Positions 17,418-26,128 of a stretch of DNA of 64,000 nucleotides are shown in pieces; within the stretch, counting starts at the first letter, position 1, and every line of letters starts with the position of its first letter. Position numbers and translations under genes: made by a program. The stretch is from G965202915 sp965205955 (GTDB taxonomy: Bacteria > Pseudomonadota > Gammaproteobacteria > Eutrophobiales > Eutrophobiaceae). The notes beneath the pieces were generated by a model. That model was given only the letters and a program-made list of their open reading frames with translations, did no database searches and was not told the DNA's origin. The stretch covers positions 1,364,001 to 1,428,000 of the forward strand of contig OZ242192.1 in assembly GCA_965205955.1 (NCBI GenBank). The letters are read 5' to 3'.

Positions 17418-17810
17418 TTGAACAATAGCAAAACACGCGGTAAAATTAATCAAGCTGCCGCCGGTAAAATTGTATTTGCGCAACTGTTTGCTTCCTTGGT
17501 AATTGCAGTGGTCCTGTGGTGGTTGTTTGATGGCAAGGTCGCATATTCTGCGTTGCTTGGCGGGGGGATCTGTGTAGCGGGAACCCTGCTGTTCGCAGGC
17601 ATCATGTTTGGCCGTGAGACAATGACGCCGACGCAGATGGTGCTGGCAATGTATATCGGGGAGGCGGCGAAAATTGTATTGACGGTGGCGGGCTTTATCG
17701 CCGCATTTTTACTGGTCGATCTGAATGCGGCAGTATTCATATTGACCTATATGACTATATTGACCCTGAACTGGTTTGCTTTTTTACTATTAAATAAACG
17801 AATAAATTAA
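17418..17810 (+). CDS. atpI: ATP synthase subunit I
   Basis: A 130-residue membrane protein with four hydrophobic segments (about 20-38, 44-62, 78-98, 104-124). AtpI is the non-structural first gene of most bacterial atp operons and helps assemble the c-ring. The start is TTG 17418 (MNNSKTRGKINQAAAGK); no in-frame ATG or GTG precedes the first membrane segment. A weak start fits the low need for this protein. Three bases separate it from atpB. Confidence 0.88.
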   Translation: MNNSKTRGKINQAAAGKIVFAQLFASLVIAVVLWWLFDGKVAYSALLGGGICVAGTLLFAGIMFGRETMTPTQMVLAMYIGEAAKIVLTVAGFIAAFLLVDLNAAVFILTYMTILTLNWFAFLLLNKRIN

Positions 17811-17813
17811 AAA

Positions 17814-18686
17814 ATGGCGTCTAATTCATCCGGCCCGGCTACCGCCACCGAGTACATCACGCATCATATTCAGAATATGGCCTATGGCCAACTGCCGGCA
17901 GGCTATGAGCGAGCGGACGGTTCCCTGTTGAATGAGGCGCAGTGGACTCTGGCGCATAGTGCGCAGGAGGCAAAAGATATGGGTTTTTGGACATTTCACC
18001 TGGATACCATGGGCTGGTCTGTTTTTCTTGGCGGCTTGTTTTGCTTCTGCTTTTATCGCGCCGCAAAAAATGCCTCGCGCGGGGTGCCGGGCAAGTGGTA
18101 CGGATTCCTGGAAATGATCGTTGAACTGGTGGATAAAAGCGTGAAAGAATCCTTCCATGCAAAGAGCAAGCTGGTCGCCCCCTTGGCATTGACTATTTTC
18201 TGCTGGGTGTTTTTGATGAATTTGATGGATCTGGTCCCGGTTGACCTGTTACCATGGCTGGCGCAGAGGATTACCGGCGATCCGCATTTGTACTTTAAGG
18301 TGGTTCCCACCACCGATCCGAATGCGACCTTTGCAATGTCAACAATGGTGTTTATCCTGATCATTTTTTACAGTATCAAATCCAAGGGTGTCGGTGGATT
18401 TATCGGCGAGTTGGCGTTTCAGCCGTTTGGAAAATGGATGCTGCCTTTCAATTTGATTCTGGAGGGGGTCGCGCTGATCGCAAAGCCGATTTCACTGGCA
18501 TTGCGGCTTTTTGGAAATCTGTATGCGGGCGAATTGATCTTTATTTTGATCGCCCTGCTGGGTTGGTGGCAACTGCCCGCGCATTTTATCTGGGCGGTGT
18601 TTCATGTCCTGGTGATTATTTTACAGGCGTTTATCTTTATGATGCTATCTATCGTTTATCTGAGCATGGCGACCGAACGTCATTGA
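17814..18686 (+). CDS. atpB: F1Fo ATP synthase subunit a
   Basis: Subunit a forms the proton half-channels next to the c-ring. The 290-residue protein has a polar N-terminus of about 60 residues and five or six membrane helices. The essential arginine is in SLALRLFGNLYAGELI (about residue 227), and the conserved MNLMDLVPVDLLP box lies near 140. Located between atpI and atpE on the plus strand. Confidence 0.97.
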   Translation: MASNSSGPATATEYITHHIQNMAYGQLPAGYERADGSLLNEAQWTLAHSAQEAKDMGFWTFHLDTMGWSVFLGGLFCFCFYRAAKNASRGVPGKWYGFLEMIVELVDKSVKESFHAKSKLVAPLALTIFCWVFLMNLMDLVPVDLLPWLAQRITGDPHLYFKVVPTTDPNATFAMSTMVFILIIFYSIKSKGVGGFIGELAFQPFGKWMLPFNLILEGVALIAKPISLALRLFGNLYAGELIFILIALLGWWQLPAHFIWAVFHVLVIILQAFIFMMLSIVYLSMATERH

Positions 18687-18729
18687 GTTAGGGTAAATTT
18701 GTAGCAATTACTATATTCTGGAGGAGATC

Positions 18730-18987
18730 ATGGAATCAATATTGGCATTTACAGCATTGGGTGTGCTCTTGGTGTTGGGTATGGGAGCATTTGGCACCGC
18801 TATAGGTTTTGGCATCCTGGGCGGCAAGTTTCTGGAGGGTGCGGCGCGTCAACCTGAATTGGCGCCGATGTTACAGGTAAAAATGTTTCTGGTTGCCGGG
18901 CTTATTGACGCGGTGACCATGATCGGCATCGGTTTCAGTATGTGGTTTACGTTTGCCAACCCTTATGTTGCCGCATTACAGGGCTGA
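18730..18987 (+). CDS. atpE: F1Fo ATP synthase subunit c
   Basis: An 85-residue two-helix proteolipid. Helix 1 carries GAFGTAIGFGILGGKFLEG, the polar loop is AARQPELAP, and helix 2 has the proton-carrying Asp in GLIDAVTM. The absence of the Gln/Glu-Thr/Ser sodium ligands (helix 1 has a plain Gly/Ala face) indicates proton coupling. A strong GGAGGAG ribosome-binding site at 18720-18726, the best in the operon, fits the need for about ten copies per enzyme. Confidence 0.97.
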   Translation: MESILAFTALGVLLVLGMGAFGTAIGFGILGGKFLEGAARQPELAPMLQVKMFLVAGLIDAVTMIGIGFSMWFTFANPYVAALQG

Positions 18988-19034
18988 TTGGCCGACTTTG
19001 CCCGGATCGGATCATGGTGTATAGGACTTTCTGA

Positions 19035-19505
19035 ATGAATTTCAATGCAACCTTTTTTGGCCAGTTACTCGCATTTGCCGTTTTTGTATGGTTTTGCATG
19101 AAGTTTATCTGGCCGTTATTATTGGGCCTGATCGAGGAGCGGGAAAAAAGGATCGCCGACGGACTTGCCGCCGGAGAGCAGGGTGAAAAAAAACTGGTTG
19201 AAGCCGAGCAGCGTTTTCAGGAAAGGGTTGAGGAAGGCAAACAGAAGGCGGCGGATATTATCAGTCAGGCGCAGAAACGCAGCGGAGAGATGATCGAAGA
19301 GGCGCGGCACACTGCCAGGAAGGAAGGGGACCGCGAGCTTGAGATGGCGAAGGATCAGATCGAGCAGGAAAAAGAAAAGGCCCGTCAGGATCTGAAACAG
19401 CAAGTCGCCGCACTTGCGATAGCCGGCGCCGAACAAATCCTGATGCGTGAAGTCGATCGAAAAACCCATGATGATGTATTGCGTAAAATCAGTGCGCAGC
19501 TTTGA
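19035..19505 (+). CDS. atpF: F1Fo ATP synthase subunit b
   Basis: The 156-residue peripheral-stalk subunit: one N-terminal membrane helix (LLAFAVFVWFCMKFIWPLLL, about 9-28) then a long charged helix (about 35-140) that dimerises. Single b gene, so the stalk is a b2 homodimer as in E. coli. Overlaps the possible TTG of atpH; the ATG of atpH follows two bases after the stop. Confidence 0.96.
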   Translation: MNFNATFFGQLLAFAVFVWFCMKFIWPLLLGLIEEREKRIADGLAAGEQGEKKLVEAEQRFQERVEEGKQKAADIISQAQKRSGEMIEEARHTARKEGDRELEMAKDQIEQEKEKARQDLKQQVAALAIAGAEQILMREVDRKTHDDVLRKISAQL

Positions 19506-19507
19506 CC

Positions 19508-20044
19508 ATGGCTGATATTGCGACGATTGCCAGACCCTATGCCCAGGCCGCATTTGCCCAGGCCATGGAGGAAAGCCGGCTGAAGCAATGGTCTAAAATG
19601 CTCGAAATACTGAGCATAGCGGTATCTGATCCACGGATGCGCTCATTGATTAATAGTCCCAGGACGGGCAGGGAGCGTCTGTTGCAATTGACGCTGGATA
19701 TCTGCGGCACAGGCCTGTCGAAAACGGAACAGAACTTTATCCGGGTGCTGATCGATGCCAAACGCTTGGCGGTAGCCGCTGAAATTTTTTCCTTGTTCCG
19801 GGACAAGCGTGACGCTGCCGAAGGTATTGCGGAAATAAATGTTATCACCGCCTATCCGCTTGCCGATGATCAGAGAATAAAGATCTCCGAGGCGCTGGCT
19901 GAAAAACTCAATAGAACAATTGAGGTGGTCAGCGAGGTGGATAAGTCATTGATCGGCGGTGCGGTCATACGCGCCGGTGATTCGGTGATTGACGCGTCGA
20001 TAAAAGGTCGTTTGCAAGAATTGAATAATATTTTTTCCAGTTGA
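19508..20044 (+). CDS. atpH: F1Fo ATP synthase subunit delta
   Basis: The 178-residue OSCP/delta subunit joins the b2 stalk to the alpha3beta3 head. N-terminal IARPYAQAAFAQAMEE, and C-terminal IGGAVIRAGDSVIDASIKGRL is diagnostic. I take ATG 19508 (MADIATIARPY) instead of TTG 19502, because ATG matches family N-termini and leaves no overlap with atpF. Confidence 0.95.
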   Translation: MADIATIARPYAQAAFAQAMEESRLKQWSKMLEILSIAVSDPRMRSLINSPRTGRERLLQLTLDICGTGLSKTEQNFIRVLIDAKRLAVAAEIFSLFRDKRDAAEGIAEINVITAYPLADDQRIKISEALAEKLNRTIEVVSEVDKSLIGGAVIRAGDSVIDASIKGRLQELNNIFSS

Positions 20045-20067
20045 TGAAATAACGCGAGGTTTATCCC

Positions 20068-21609
20068 ATGTCCATTAGTGCTACTGAAATCAGTAAGCTG
20101 ATCAAGAAAAAGATCGAGCAGCTCGGTCTCGATACCGAGCCTCGCACCGAAGGCACCGTGGTCAGCCTTGCCGATGGCGTGGCCCGTATTCATGGGCTTG
20201 GTGATGCGATGCAGGGTGAAATGGTCGAGTTTCCCAATAATATCTACGGGCTTGCGCTCAATCTGGAGCGCGATTCGGTAGGCACGGTTATTCTCGGCGA
20301 TTATGAGCAGGTATCGGAAGGCGACACCGTTAAATGTACCCGGCGTATACTGGAAGTTCCGATCGGAGAGAATTTGCTCGGGCGGGTGGTTGATTCCTTG
20401 GGAGTCCCTATTGATGGCAAAGGGCCTGTCGAGGCTACGGAATCCTCGCCGATTGAAAAAATTGCGCCCGGTGTGATTGCCCGCCAGTCGGTATCACAAC
20501 CGGTGCAGACCGGCCTGAAATCGATTGATTCCATGGTGCCGATCGGCAGAGGTCAGCGTGAATTGATCATTGGCGACCGCCAAACCGGCAAAACAGCCTT
20601 GGCGGTGGATACCATCATCAACCAGAAAGGCACCGGCATTAAATGTATCTATGTCGCAATCGGACAGAAGGCTTCCTCTATTAGTGTCGTCATTCGCAAG
20701 CTCGAAGAGCATGGCGCAATGGAGCATACCACCATAGTCGCTGCCAGCGCCTCTGAATCGGCGGCCATGCAGTACATTGCCCCGTATTCCGGTTGTGCGA
20801 TGGGGGAATTTTTTCGCGACCGCGGCGAAGATGCGCTGATTATTTACGATGATTTAACCAAGCAGGCCTGGGCCTATCGCCAGATATCATTGTTGCTGAA
20901 GCGTCCTCCCGGACGTGAGGCGTATCCGGGCGATGTATTCTATTTGCATTCACGCCTGCTGGAGCGTGCGGCGCGGATCAATACGGATTATGTCAAGCAG
21001 ATCACGGGTGGGAAAGTAAAGGGCCAGACTGGTTCCCTGACAGCATTGCCAATTATTGAAACCCAGGCGGGCGACGTGTCGGCCTTTGTGCCTACCAACG
21101 TGATCTCAATTACCGATGGTCAGATTTTTTTGGAAACCGATTTGTTCAATGCCGGTTTTCGTCCTGCTATCAATGCAGGCTTGTCGGTTTCCCGTGTAGG
21201 CGGTGCGGCGCAAACCGCAATCATCAAGAAACTGGGGGGTGGTGTGCGTCTGGCGCTGGCGCAGTACAGGGAATTGGCGGCATTTTCGCAGTTTGCCTCC
21301 GATCTGGATGCAGCGACGCGCAAACAGCTCGATCGCGGTCAGCGTGTGATGGAACTGATGAAACAGAAACAGTATTCGCCTCTGAGTGTGGCAGATATGG
21401 CTGTGAGTCTGTTTGCTGCCGAGCATGGCTATCTCGATGATATAGAACTGGAAAAAATTCGCGACTTTGAGCAATCCCTGCATGATTTTGCAAATAGTGA
21501 AAAGAAAGATCTGATGGACAGGATCAACAGCAGCGGGGAGTACAATGACGATATCAAGACCAGTTTGAAAGGCATTATCGAAGAATTCAAATCAAGCAGT
21601 ACCTGGTAA
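20068..21609 (+). CDS. atpA: F1Fo ATP synthase subunit alpha
   Basis: The 513-residue non-catalytic nucleotide-binding subunit. Walker A GDRQTGKTA near 169-177, the signature PAINAGLSVSRVGGAAQ near 365, and the N-terminal beta-barrel with VSLADGVARIHGLGDAM are intact. Length is as usual for gammaproteobacteria. Start ATG 20068 follows GCGAGG. Confidence 0.98.
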   Translation: MSISATEISKLIKKKIEQLGLDTEPRTEGTVVSLADGVARIHGLGDAMQGEMVEFPNNIYGLALNLERDSVGTVILGDYEQVSEGDTVKCTRRILEVPIGENLLGRVVDSLGVPIDGKGPVEATESSPIEKIAPGVIARQSVSQPVQTGLKSIDSMVPIGRGQRELIIGDRQTGKTALAVDTIINQKGTGIKCIYVAIGQKASSISVVIRKLEEHGAMEHTTIVAASASESAAMQYIAPYSGCAMGEFFRDRGEDALIIYDDLTKQAWAYRQISLLLKRPPGREAYPGDVFYLHSRLLERAARINTDYVKQITGGKVKGQTGSLTALPIIETQAGDVSAFVPTNVISITDGQIFLETDLFNAGFRPAINAGLSVSRVGGAAQTAIIKKLGGGVRLALAQYRELAAFSQFASDLDAATRKQLDRGQRVMELMKQKQYSPLSVADMAVSLFAAEHGYLDDIELEKIRDFEQSLHDFANSEKKDLMDRINSSGEYNDDIKTSLKGIIEEFKSSSTW

Positions 21610-21659
21610 GTGTGCGGGAGCGCATAATAATTTCAAGCCTAAAAGGGTGAACTGGAAAT

Positions 21660-22523
21660 ATGGCGGGTGAAAAAGAAATACGTACCAAGATTGCCAGTGT
21701 GAAAAACACACAGAAGATCACTAGAGCAATGGAAATGGTTGCGGCCAGCAAGATGCGCAAGGCGCAGGAGCGCATGAACGCAGCTCGGCCCTATGCCGCA
21801 AAAATCCGTAGCGTGATTGCCCATCTTGGTCAGGCCAACCCTGAATATCATCATCCCTTTATTACCCCGAGAGATGAAGTCAATAATATCGGCTTGATAA
21901 TTGTCTCGACTGATCGCGGGCTGTGCGGCGGTTTGAATTCAAACCTGTTCCGTTCGACCTTGCGTCAGATGAAGGAGTGGACGGAGGCGGGCAAGCAGAT
22001 TCAGCTGTGCCTCATTGGTCAGAAGGCTGTGGGTTATTTTTCACGCATAGGAGCCAGGATCCTGGCGCAGACGACGCACATCGGTGATCAGCCGTCGGTG
22101 GGAGCCCTGATGAGCACGGTCAAAATCATGCTGGATTTCTATCTCGATGACAAGGTTGATTTACTTTATATCGTTTCCAATAATTTCATCAATTCAATGA
22201 CACAGACAGCGGAAGTAGAGCAATTGATCCCGATTCAACCGAAGCAGAATAAGGATAGGGCGCATCATTGGGATTACATCTATGAACCGGATGCGCAGGA
22301 AGTACTGGATTTATTATTGGATCGCTATATAGAGTCGCTTGTTTATCAACGGGTAGTTGAAAATATTGCCAGTGAACAGGCGGCGCGCATGGTTGCAATG
22401 AAAAGCGCTTCCGATAATGCCGGCAAGCTGATAGATGAATTGCAGCTGATTTATAACAAGGCCCGCCAGGCCGCGATTACCCAGGAGTTATCCGAGATCG
22501 TAAGCGGCGCAGCGGCGGTATAA
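21660..22523 (+). CDS. atpG: F1Fo ATP synthase subunit gamma
   Basis: The 287-residue central rotor shaft. Both terminal helices are diagnostic: N-terminal TQKITRAMEMVAASKMRKAQ (about 18-37) and C-terminal YNKARQAAITQELSEIVSGA. A Rossmann-like middle domain includes LIIVSTDRGLCGGLNSNLF. Length is standard. Located between atpA and atpD. Confidence 0.97.
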   Translation: MAGEKEIRTKIASVKNTQKITRAMEMVAASKMRKAQERMNAARPYAAKIRSVIAHLGQANPEYHHPFITPRDEVNNIGLIIVSTDRGLCGGLNSNLFRSTLRQMKEWTEAGKQIQLCLIGQKAVGYFSRIGARILAQTTHIGDQPSVGALMSTVKIMLDFYLDDKVDLLYIVSNNFINSMTQTAEVEQLIPIQPKQNKDRAHHWDYIYEPDAQEVLDLLLDRYIESLVYQRVVENIASEQAARMVAMKSASDNAGKLIDELQLIYNKARQAAITQELSEIVSGAAAV

Positions 22524-22542
22524 TAAAAACTCTACTATTAAA

Positions 22543-23964
22543 ATGAATGAAATGAATAAAATGAATTCCGGAAACATTGTACAAATTATTGGTGCGGTAG
22601 TGGATGTCGATTTTTCAGATACCGAGATCCCGAAGATTTATGATGCCCTGTTGGTGGATGCGGAGGGGGTGCATACCACCCTCGAAGTGCAGCAGCAGAT
22701 CGGTGACAGCGTCGTAAGGACGATTGCACTGGGCTCTACCGATGGCCTGCAGCGGGGGTTGAAGGTCAATAATACCGGCGCCGCGATTTCGGTTCCCGTT
22801 GGTGAAAAAACGCTGGGGCGGATCATGAATGTGCTGGGTGAACCGATTGACGAGAGGGGCGAGATCGGGACTGATGAAAGGATGGAAATCCATCGCAAGG
22901 CGCCGAAATTTACCGAATTAAGCCCTGCAACCGAGCTGCTTGAAACCGGTATCAAGGTGGTTGACTTGCTGGTCCCATTTGCCAAGGGCGGAAAAATCGG
23001 TCTGTTTGGCGGCGCCGGCGTAGGCAAGACGGTCAACATGATGGAACTCATCAACAACATCGCGACTCAGCACGCCGGTCTGTCCGTATTTGCCGGTGTG
23101 GGTGAACGCACTCGCGAGGGCAACGACTTTTACCATGAGATGCAGGAAGCGGGTGTGGTCAATGTGAAAGAATTTGAAAAATCCAAAGTTTCCATGGTGT
23201 ATGGCCAGATGAACGAACCTCCCGGCAACCGCTTGCGGGTTGCCTTGACCGGTCTGACGCTGGCTGAAAAATTCCGTGATCAGGGACGCGACGTATTATT
23301 GTTTATCGACAATATTTATCGTTTCACACTGGCGGGGGTGGAATGTTCCGCATTATTGGGGCGGATGCCGTCGGCGGTCGGCTATCAGCCAACCCTGGCC
23401 GAAGAAATGGGTAAATTGCAGGAGCGTATTACCTCCACCAAAACCGGTTCCATTACCTCCGTCCAGGCCATATATGTGCCTGCGGATGATCTGACCGATC
23501 CCTCTCCCGCTACCACCTTTGCCCACCTCGATGCGACCGTGGTATTGTCGCGTCAAATTGCAGAGCTGGGCATTTACCCTGCAGTCGATCCGCTGGATTC
23601 AACCTCGCGCCAGCTCGATCCGCTGGTTGTCGGGCAGGAGCATTACGATACCGCCCACGCGGTACAAAATACCTTGCAGCGTTATAAGGAATTACGGGAC
23701 ATTATCGCCATTCTGGGCATGGATGAATTATCGGAAGAAGATAAATTGATCGTATCCCGCGCCCGCAAAATCCAGCGCTTTCTGTCGCAGCCTTATTTTG
23801 TGGCAAAGGTATTTACCGGTCAGGACGGTAAATTTGTGCCATTACAGGAAACCATTCGCGGTTTTCGAGAGATTGTTGACGGCAACTATGACGATTTGCC
23901 CGAACAGGCATTTTACATGGTTGGCAACATTGAACAGGCGAAGGCGAAGGCCGCCGATTTATAA
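22543..23964 (+). CDS. atpD: F1Fo ATP synthase subunit beta
   Basis: The catalytic subunit, 473 residues from ATG 22543. Walker A GGAGVGKT is at 156-163, the catalytic Glu in GERTREGNDFYHEM near 187, and the DELSEED loop near 400 is intact. Three in-frame ATG codons (22543, 22552, 22561) precede the conserved start SGNIVQIIGAVVDV; the third would give a more typical N-terminus. One family position reads FIDNIYRFT where most have FIDNIFRFT. The TAA stop is in the same frame as atpC, 15 bases before its start. Confidence 0.98.
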   Translation: MNEMNKMNSGNIVQIIGAVVDVDFSDTEIPKIYDALLVDAEGVHTTLEVQQQIGDSVVRTIALGSTDGLQRGLKVNNTGAAISVPVGEKTLGRIMNVLGEPIDERGEIGTDERMEIHRKAPKFTELSPATELLETGIKVVDLLVPFAKGGKIGLFGGAGVGKTVNMMELINNIATQHAGLSVFAGVGERTREGNDFYHEMQEAGVVNVKEFEKSKVSMVYGQMNEPPGNRLRVALTGLTLAEKFRDQGRDVLLFIDNIYRFTLAGVECSALLGRMPSAVGYQPTLAEEMGKLQERITSTKTGSITSVQAIYVPADDLTDPSPATTFAHLDATVVLSRQIAELGIYPAVDPLDSTSRQLDPLVVGQEHYDTAHAVQNTLQRYKELRDIIAILGMDELSEEDKLIVSRARKIQRFLSQPYFVAKVFTGQDGKFVPLQETIRGFREIVDGNYDDLPEQAFYMVGNIEQAKAKAADL

Positions 23965-23979
23965 GCGAGGGATCAGGTC

Positions 23980-24393
23980 ATTGCTACTATATGTGTAGAT
24001 ATTGTCAGCGCGGAAAAGGAGATCTTTTCCGGCGAGGCAGCTATGGTATTTGCTCCGGCATTACTTGGCGAAGTGGGGATCGCCCCGGGGCATGCGCAGC
24101 TGGTGGCGCGCCTGGGTCCCGGTGAAGTCAGGGTGCAGGGACCGACCGGCATCGAGGAGTCCTTTTACGTATCGGGCGGCATACTTGAAGTGCAGCCGGA
24201 TATGGTTACCGTACTCTCCGACACCGCACAGAGGGCTGAAGATATGGATGAAGCCAAGATAATCAAGGCCAAGGAAGAAGCCGAGAAGGTGATCCATGAG
24301 CACGATGCCAAGATCGACTATGCGGCGGCATTGGCCGAGCATGCGGAACTGGCCGCACAGTTGCGAACCATTCAGCGGCTGCGCAAGAAATAA
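23980..24393 (+). CDS. atpC: F1Fo ATP synthase subunit epsilon, probable AUU start
   Basis: Epsilon caps the gamma shaft and can inhibit ATP hydrolysis. The first ATG in frame (24043) would remove the conserved strand VDIVSAEKEIFSGEA, which is clearly translated: the frame reads ATICVDIVSAEKEIF, and homologues begin MATT or similar. The codon at the M position is ATT (23980-23982), with a GAGG Shine-Dalgarno at 23967-23970, nine bases upstream; no ATG, GTG or TTG lies between the atpD stop and 24043. From ATT the protein has 137 residues, the usual length. The C-terminal two-helix domain (AKIIKAKEEAEKVIHEHD) is present. Confidence 0.9.
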   Translation: MATICVDIVSAEKEIFSGEAAMVFAPALLGEVGIAPGHAQLVARLGPGEVRVQGPTGIEESFYVSGGILEVQPDMVTVLSDTAQRAEDMDEAKIIKAKEEAEKVIHEHDAKIDYAAALAEHAELAAQLRTIQRLRKK

Positions 24394-24418
24394 TCCGCCT
24401 GGATTGAGCAGACAGCCT

Positions 24419-25510
24419 GTGATCGATGCCGGGCGGGGTGTCATTATCAAATCTGTATTTTCCATCATATCCATTCTGGTCTGCGCATCGGGCTTTGCGG
24501 CGGATGATTTGGAAGATTTAGAGATTATCGACTGGCATGTGCATGTTGCCGGGCTGGGCTACAAGGGTTCCGGATGCTATGTGAACGATGAGATGCGGGA
24601 AAATTATCGCTTCGGGATTTTTCTGAAGTGGATGAATGTGTCACAGCCGGAGTTGGAAAGGGATGGCGACCGCATCGTCGTCGAGAGACTGAATGAGAAG
24701 ATCGGGCAGTCGAAATATATCGATGCGGCGGTTGTGTTGGCCCTGGATGGTGTGGTCGATGCGGCCACCGGCCAGCTCGACAGGGAAAATACCCAGGTCT
24801 ATGTGCCGAATGATTATCTTGCGGCAGAGGCGGCGAAATATCCCAGGCTGCTGTTTGGCGCGAGCATCAACCCGAATCGTCCGGATGCAATTGAGCGGCT
24901 GGAGCGTGTGGCGAGGCAGGGGGCGGTTCTGGTCAAGTGGATCCCCTCGATTATGTATATCGATCCGGCCGATGAACGGTTTATTCCTTTTTATGAAAAG
25001 ATGGCGGAGCTGGATATTCCATTGCTTACGCATACCGGCCAGGAACGGTCATTTCCCAATGCCCGGGATGAGCTTGCCGATCCGCTGCGATTGAAGTTGC
25101 CGCTCAGTCTGGGGGTTACGGTGATTGCCGCGCATATTGCAACCACCGGGGAGTCCGGGGGACAGGATAATTTTGAACGGATATTGCCGATGTTCAATCA
25201 ATATCCGAATCTGTTTACCGGCATTTCCAGTTTGACCCAGATCAATAAGCTGGGGTATCTGGTGGAGGCGCTGAAGATCCCCGGATTGACGGAGAAGATG
25301 ATCTACGGGAGCGACTGGCCATTGCAGTATTTTCCGGTGGTGTCGCCCTGGTATCATATCAATCATATCGGCCTTGGAAATGTGCGCAGGATCCGGGCAA
25401 TAGAGAATGAATGGGATCGGGATGTGATGCTGAAGCGCGCACTTGGAGTGCCAAATTCGGTGTTTATGAACAGGCCGCCGGGCCGTCCCTTCGATTTACC
25501 GGCGCGATGA
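24419..25510 (+). CDS. Exported amidohydrolase-family (TIM-barrel) protein
   Basis: A protein of about 363 residues of the Amidohydrolase_2 superfamily. Metal-ligand motifs are visible: IIDWHVHVAG near the N-terminus (HxH), LLTHTGQE in the middle, IAAHIATTG and IYGSDWPLQYF near the C-terminus. A hydrophobic stretch (SVFSIISILVCASGFAAD) before the domain looks like a signal peptide, so the product is probably periplasmic. The frame is open to 24296; I chose GTG 24419 after the atpC stop, and TTG 24402 is possible. Substrate unknown. Its stop overlaps the convergent tesA stop by 15 bases. Confidence 0.75.
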   Translation: MIDAGRGVIIKSVFSIISILVCASGFAADDLEDLEIIDWHVHVAGLGYKGSGCYVNDEMRENYRFGIFLKWMNVSQPELERDGDRIVVERLNEKIGQSKYIDAAVVLALDGVVDAATGQLDRENTQVYVPNDYLAAEAAKYPRLLFGASINPNRPDAIERLERVARQGAVLVKWIPSIMYIDPADERFIPFYEKMAELDIPLLTHTGQERSFPNARDELADPLRLKLPLSLGVTVIAAHIATTGESGGQDNFERILPMFNQYPNLFTGISSLTQINKLGYLVEALKIPGLTEKMIYGSDWPLQYFPVVSPWYHINHIGLGNVRRIRAIENEWDRDVMLKRALGVPNSVFMNRPPGRPFDLPAR

Positions 25511-26128
25511 TCCTTCCAATAAAGGGACAAGCGCCGGCCAGATATTTTCCAGGATGATCGCTTGTGCCTCCGCAGTGGGATGCAATCCGTCGGCCTGTAT
25601 GTATTTTTCCTCAATGGCGACGCCTTCGAGAAGAAACGGCACCAGCCGGATATTATTTTGCCCGGCGACCGCCGTGAAACTTCGGTCAAATGCCTCGGTA
25701 TATTTCCGGCCGTAATTCGGCGGCAGCTTCATCCCCAGCAGCAATATCTTGCCGTATTTTCTGCATTCGGCGATCATCCGGCCCAAGTGAAGACGCATTT
25801 GCTCAATCGACAGACCGCGCAGACCGTCGTTTGCGCCGAGTCCGATAATACATAATTCCGGTTTGTGCCGGTCAAGCAGCGCAGGCAGGCGCGCCAGCCC
25901 GCCAGCCGTTGTCTCACCGCTGACGGATGCGTTGACGACGCGCCATTGCCCATCACCGGGGGGTATCTGTTTGAGCCTGTCGCGCAGCAAATGTACCCAA
26001 CCCCGCTCTAATTCGATACCATGGGCGGCACTGAGACTGTCGCCCAGTACCAGAATTGTCTTCGTCATTGCCTGAGCGGGCGGCATAAACAAAAACAGCG
26101 CCGGGATAAGAATACGGAAAATGGACAT
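25496..26128 (-). CDS. tesA: Periplasmic multifunctional esterase/thioesterase TesA (SGNH hydrolase)
   Basis: A 210-residue SGNH/GDSL hydrolase. Signal peptide 1-20 (hydrophobic, ending PAQA), catalytic Ser31 in LGDSLSAAHG, oxyanion Gly71 and Asn100 (GLGANDGLRG), and Asp180/His183 in ADGLHPTAEA. TesA hydrolyses acyl-CoA and other esters in the periplasm. The order with divergent ybbA and ybbP is the same as in E. coli. The longer open frame to 26386 is only a shadow across ybbA; ATG 26128 is set by the signal peptide, with GAAGA before it. Its start overlaps the ybbA start by eight bases on the opposite strand. Confidence 0.95.
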   Translation of the reverse strand: MSIFRILIPALFLFMPPAQAMTKTILVLGDSLSAAHGIELERGWVHLLRDRLKQIPPGDGQWRVVNASVSGETTAGGLARLPALLDRHKPELCIIGLGANDGLRGLSIEQMRLHLGRMIAECRKYGKILLLGMKLPPNYGRKYTEAFDRSFTAVAGQNNIRLVPFLLEGVAIEEKYIQADGLHPTAEAQAIILENIWPALVPLLEGSSRR

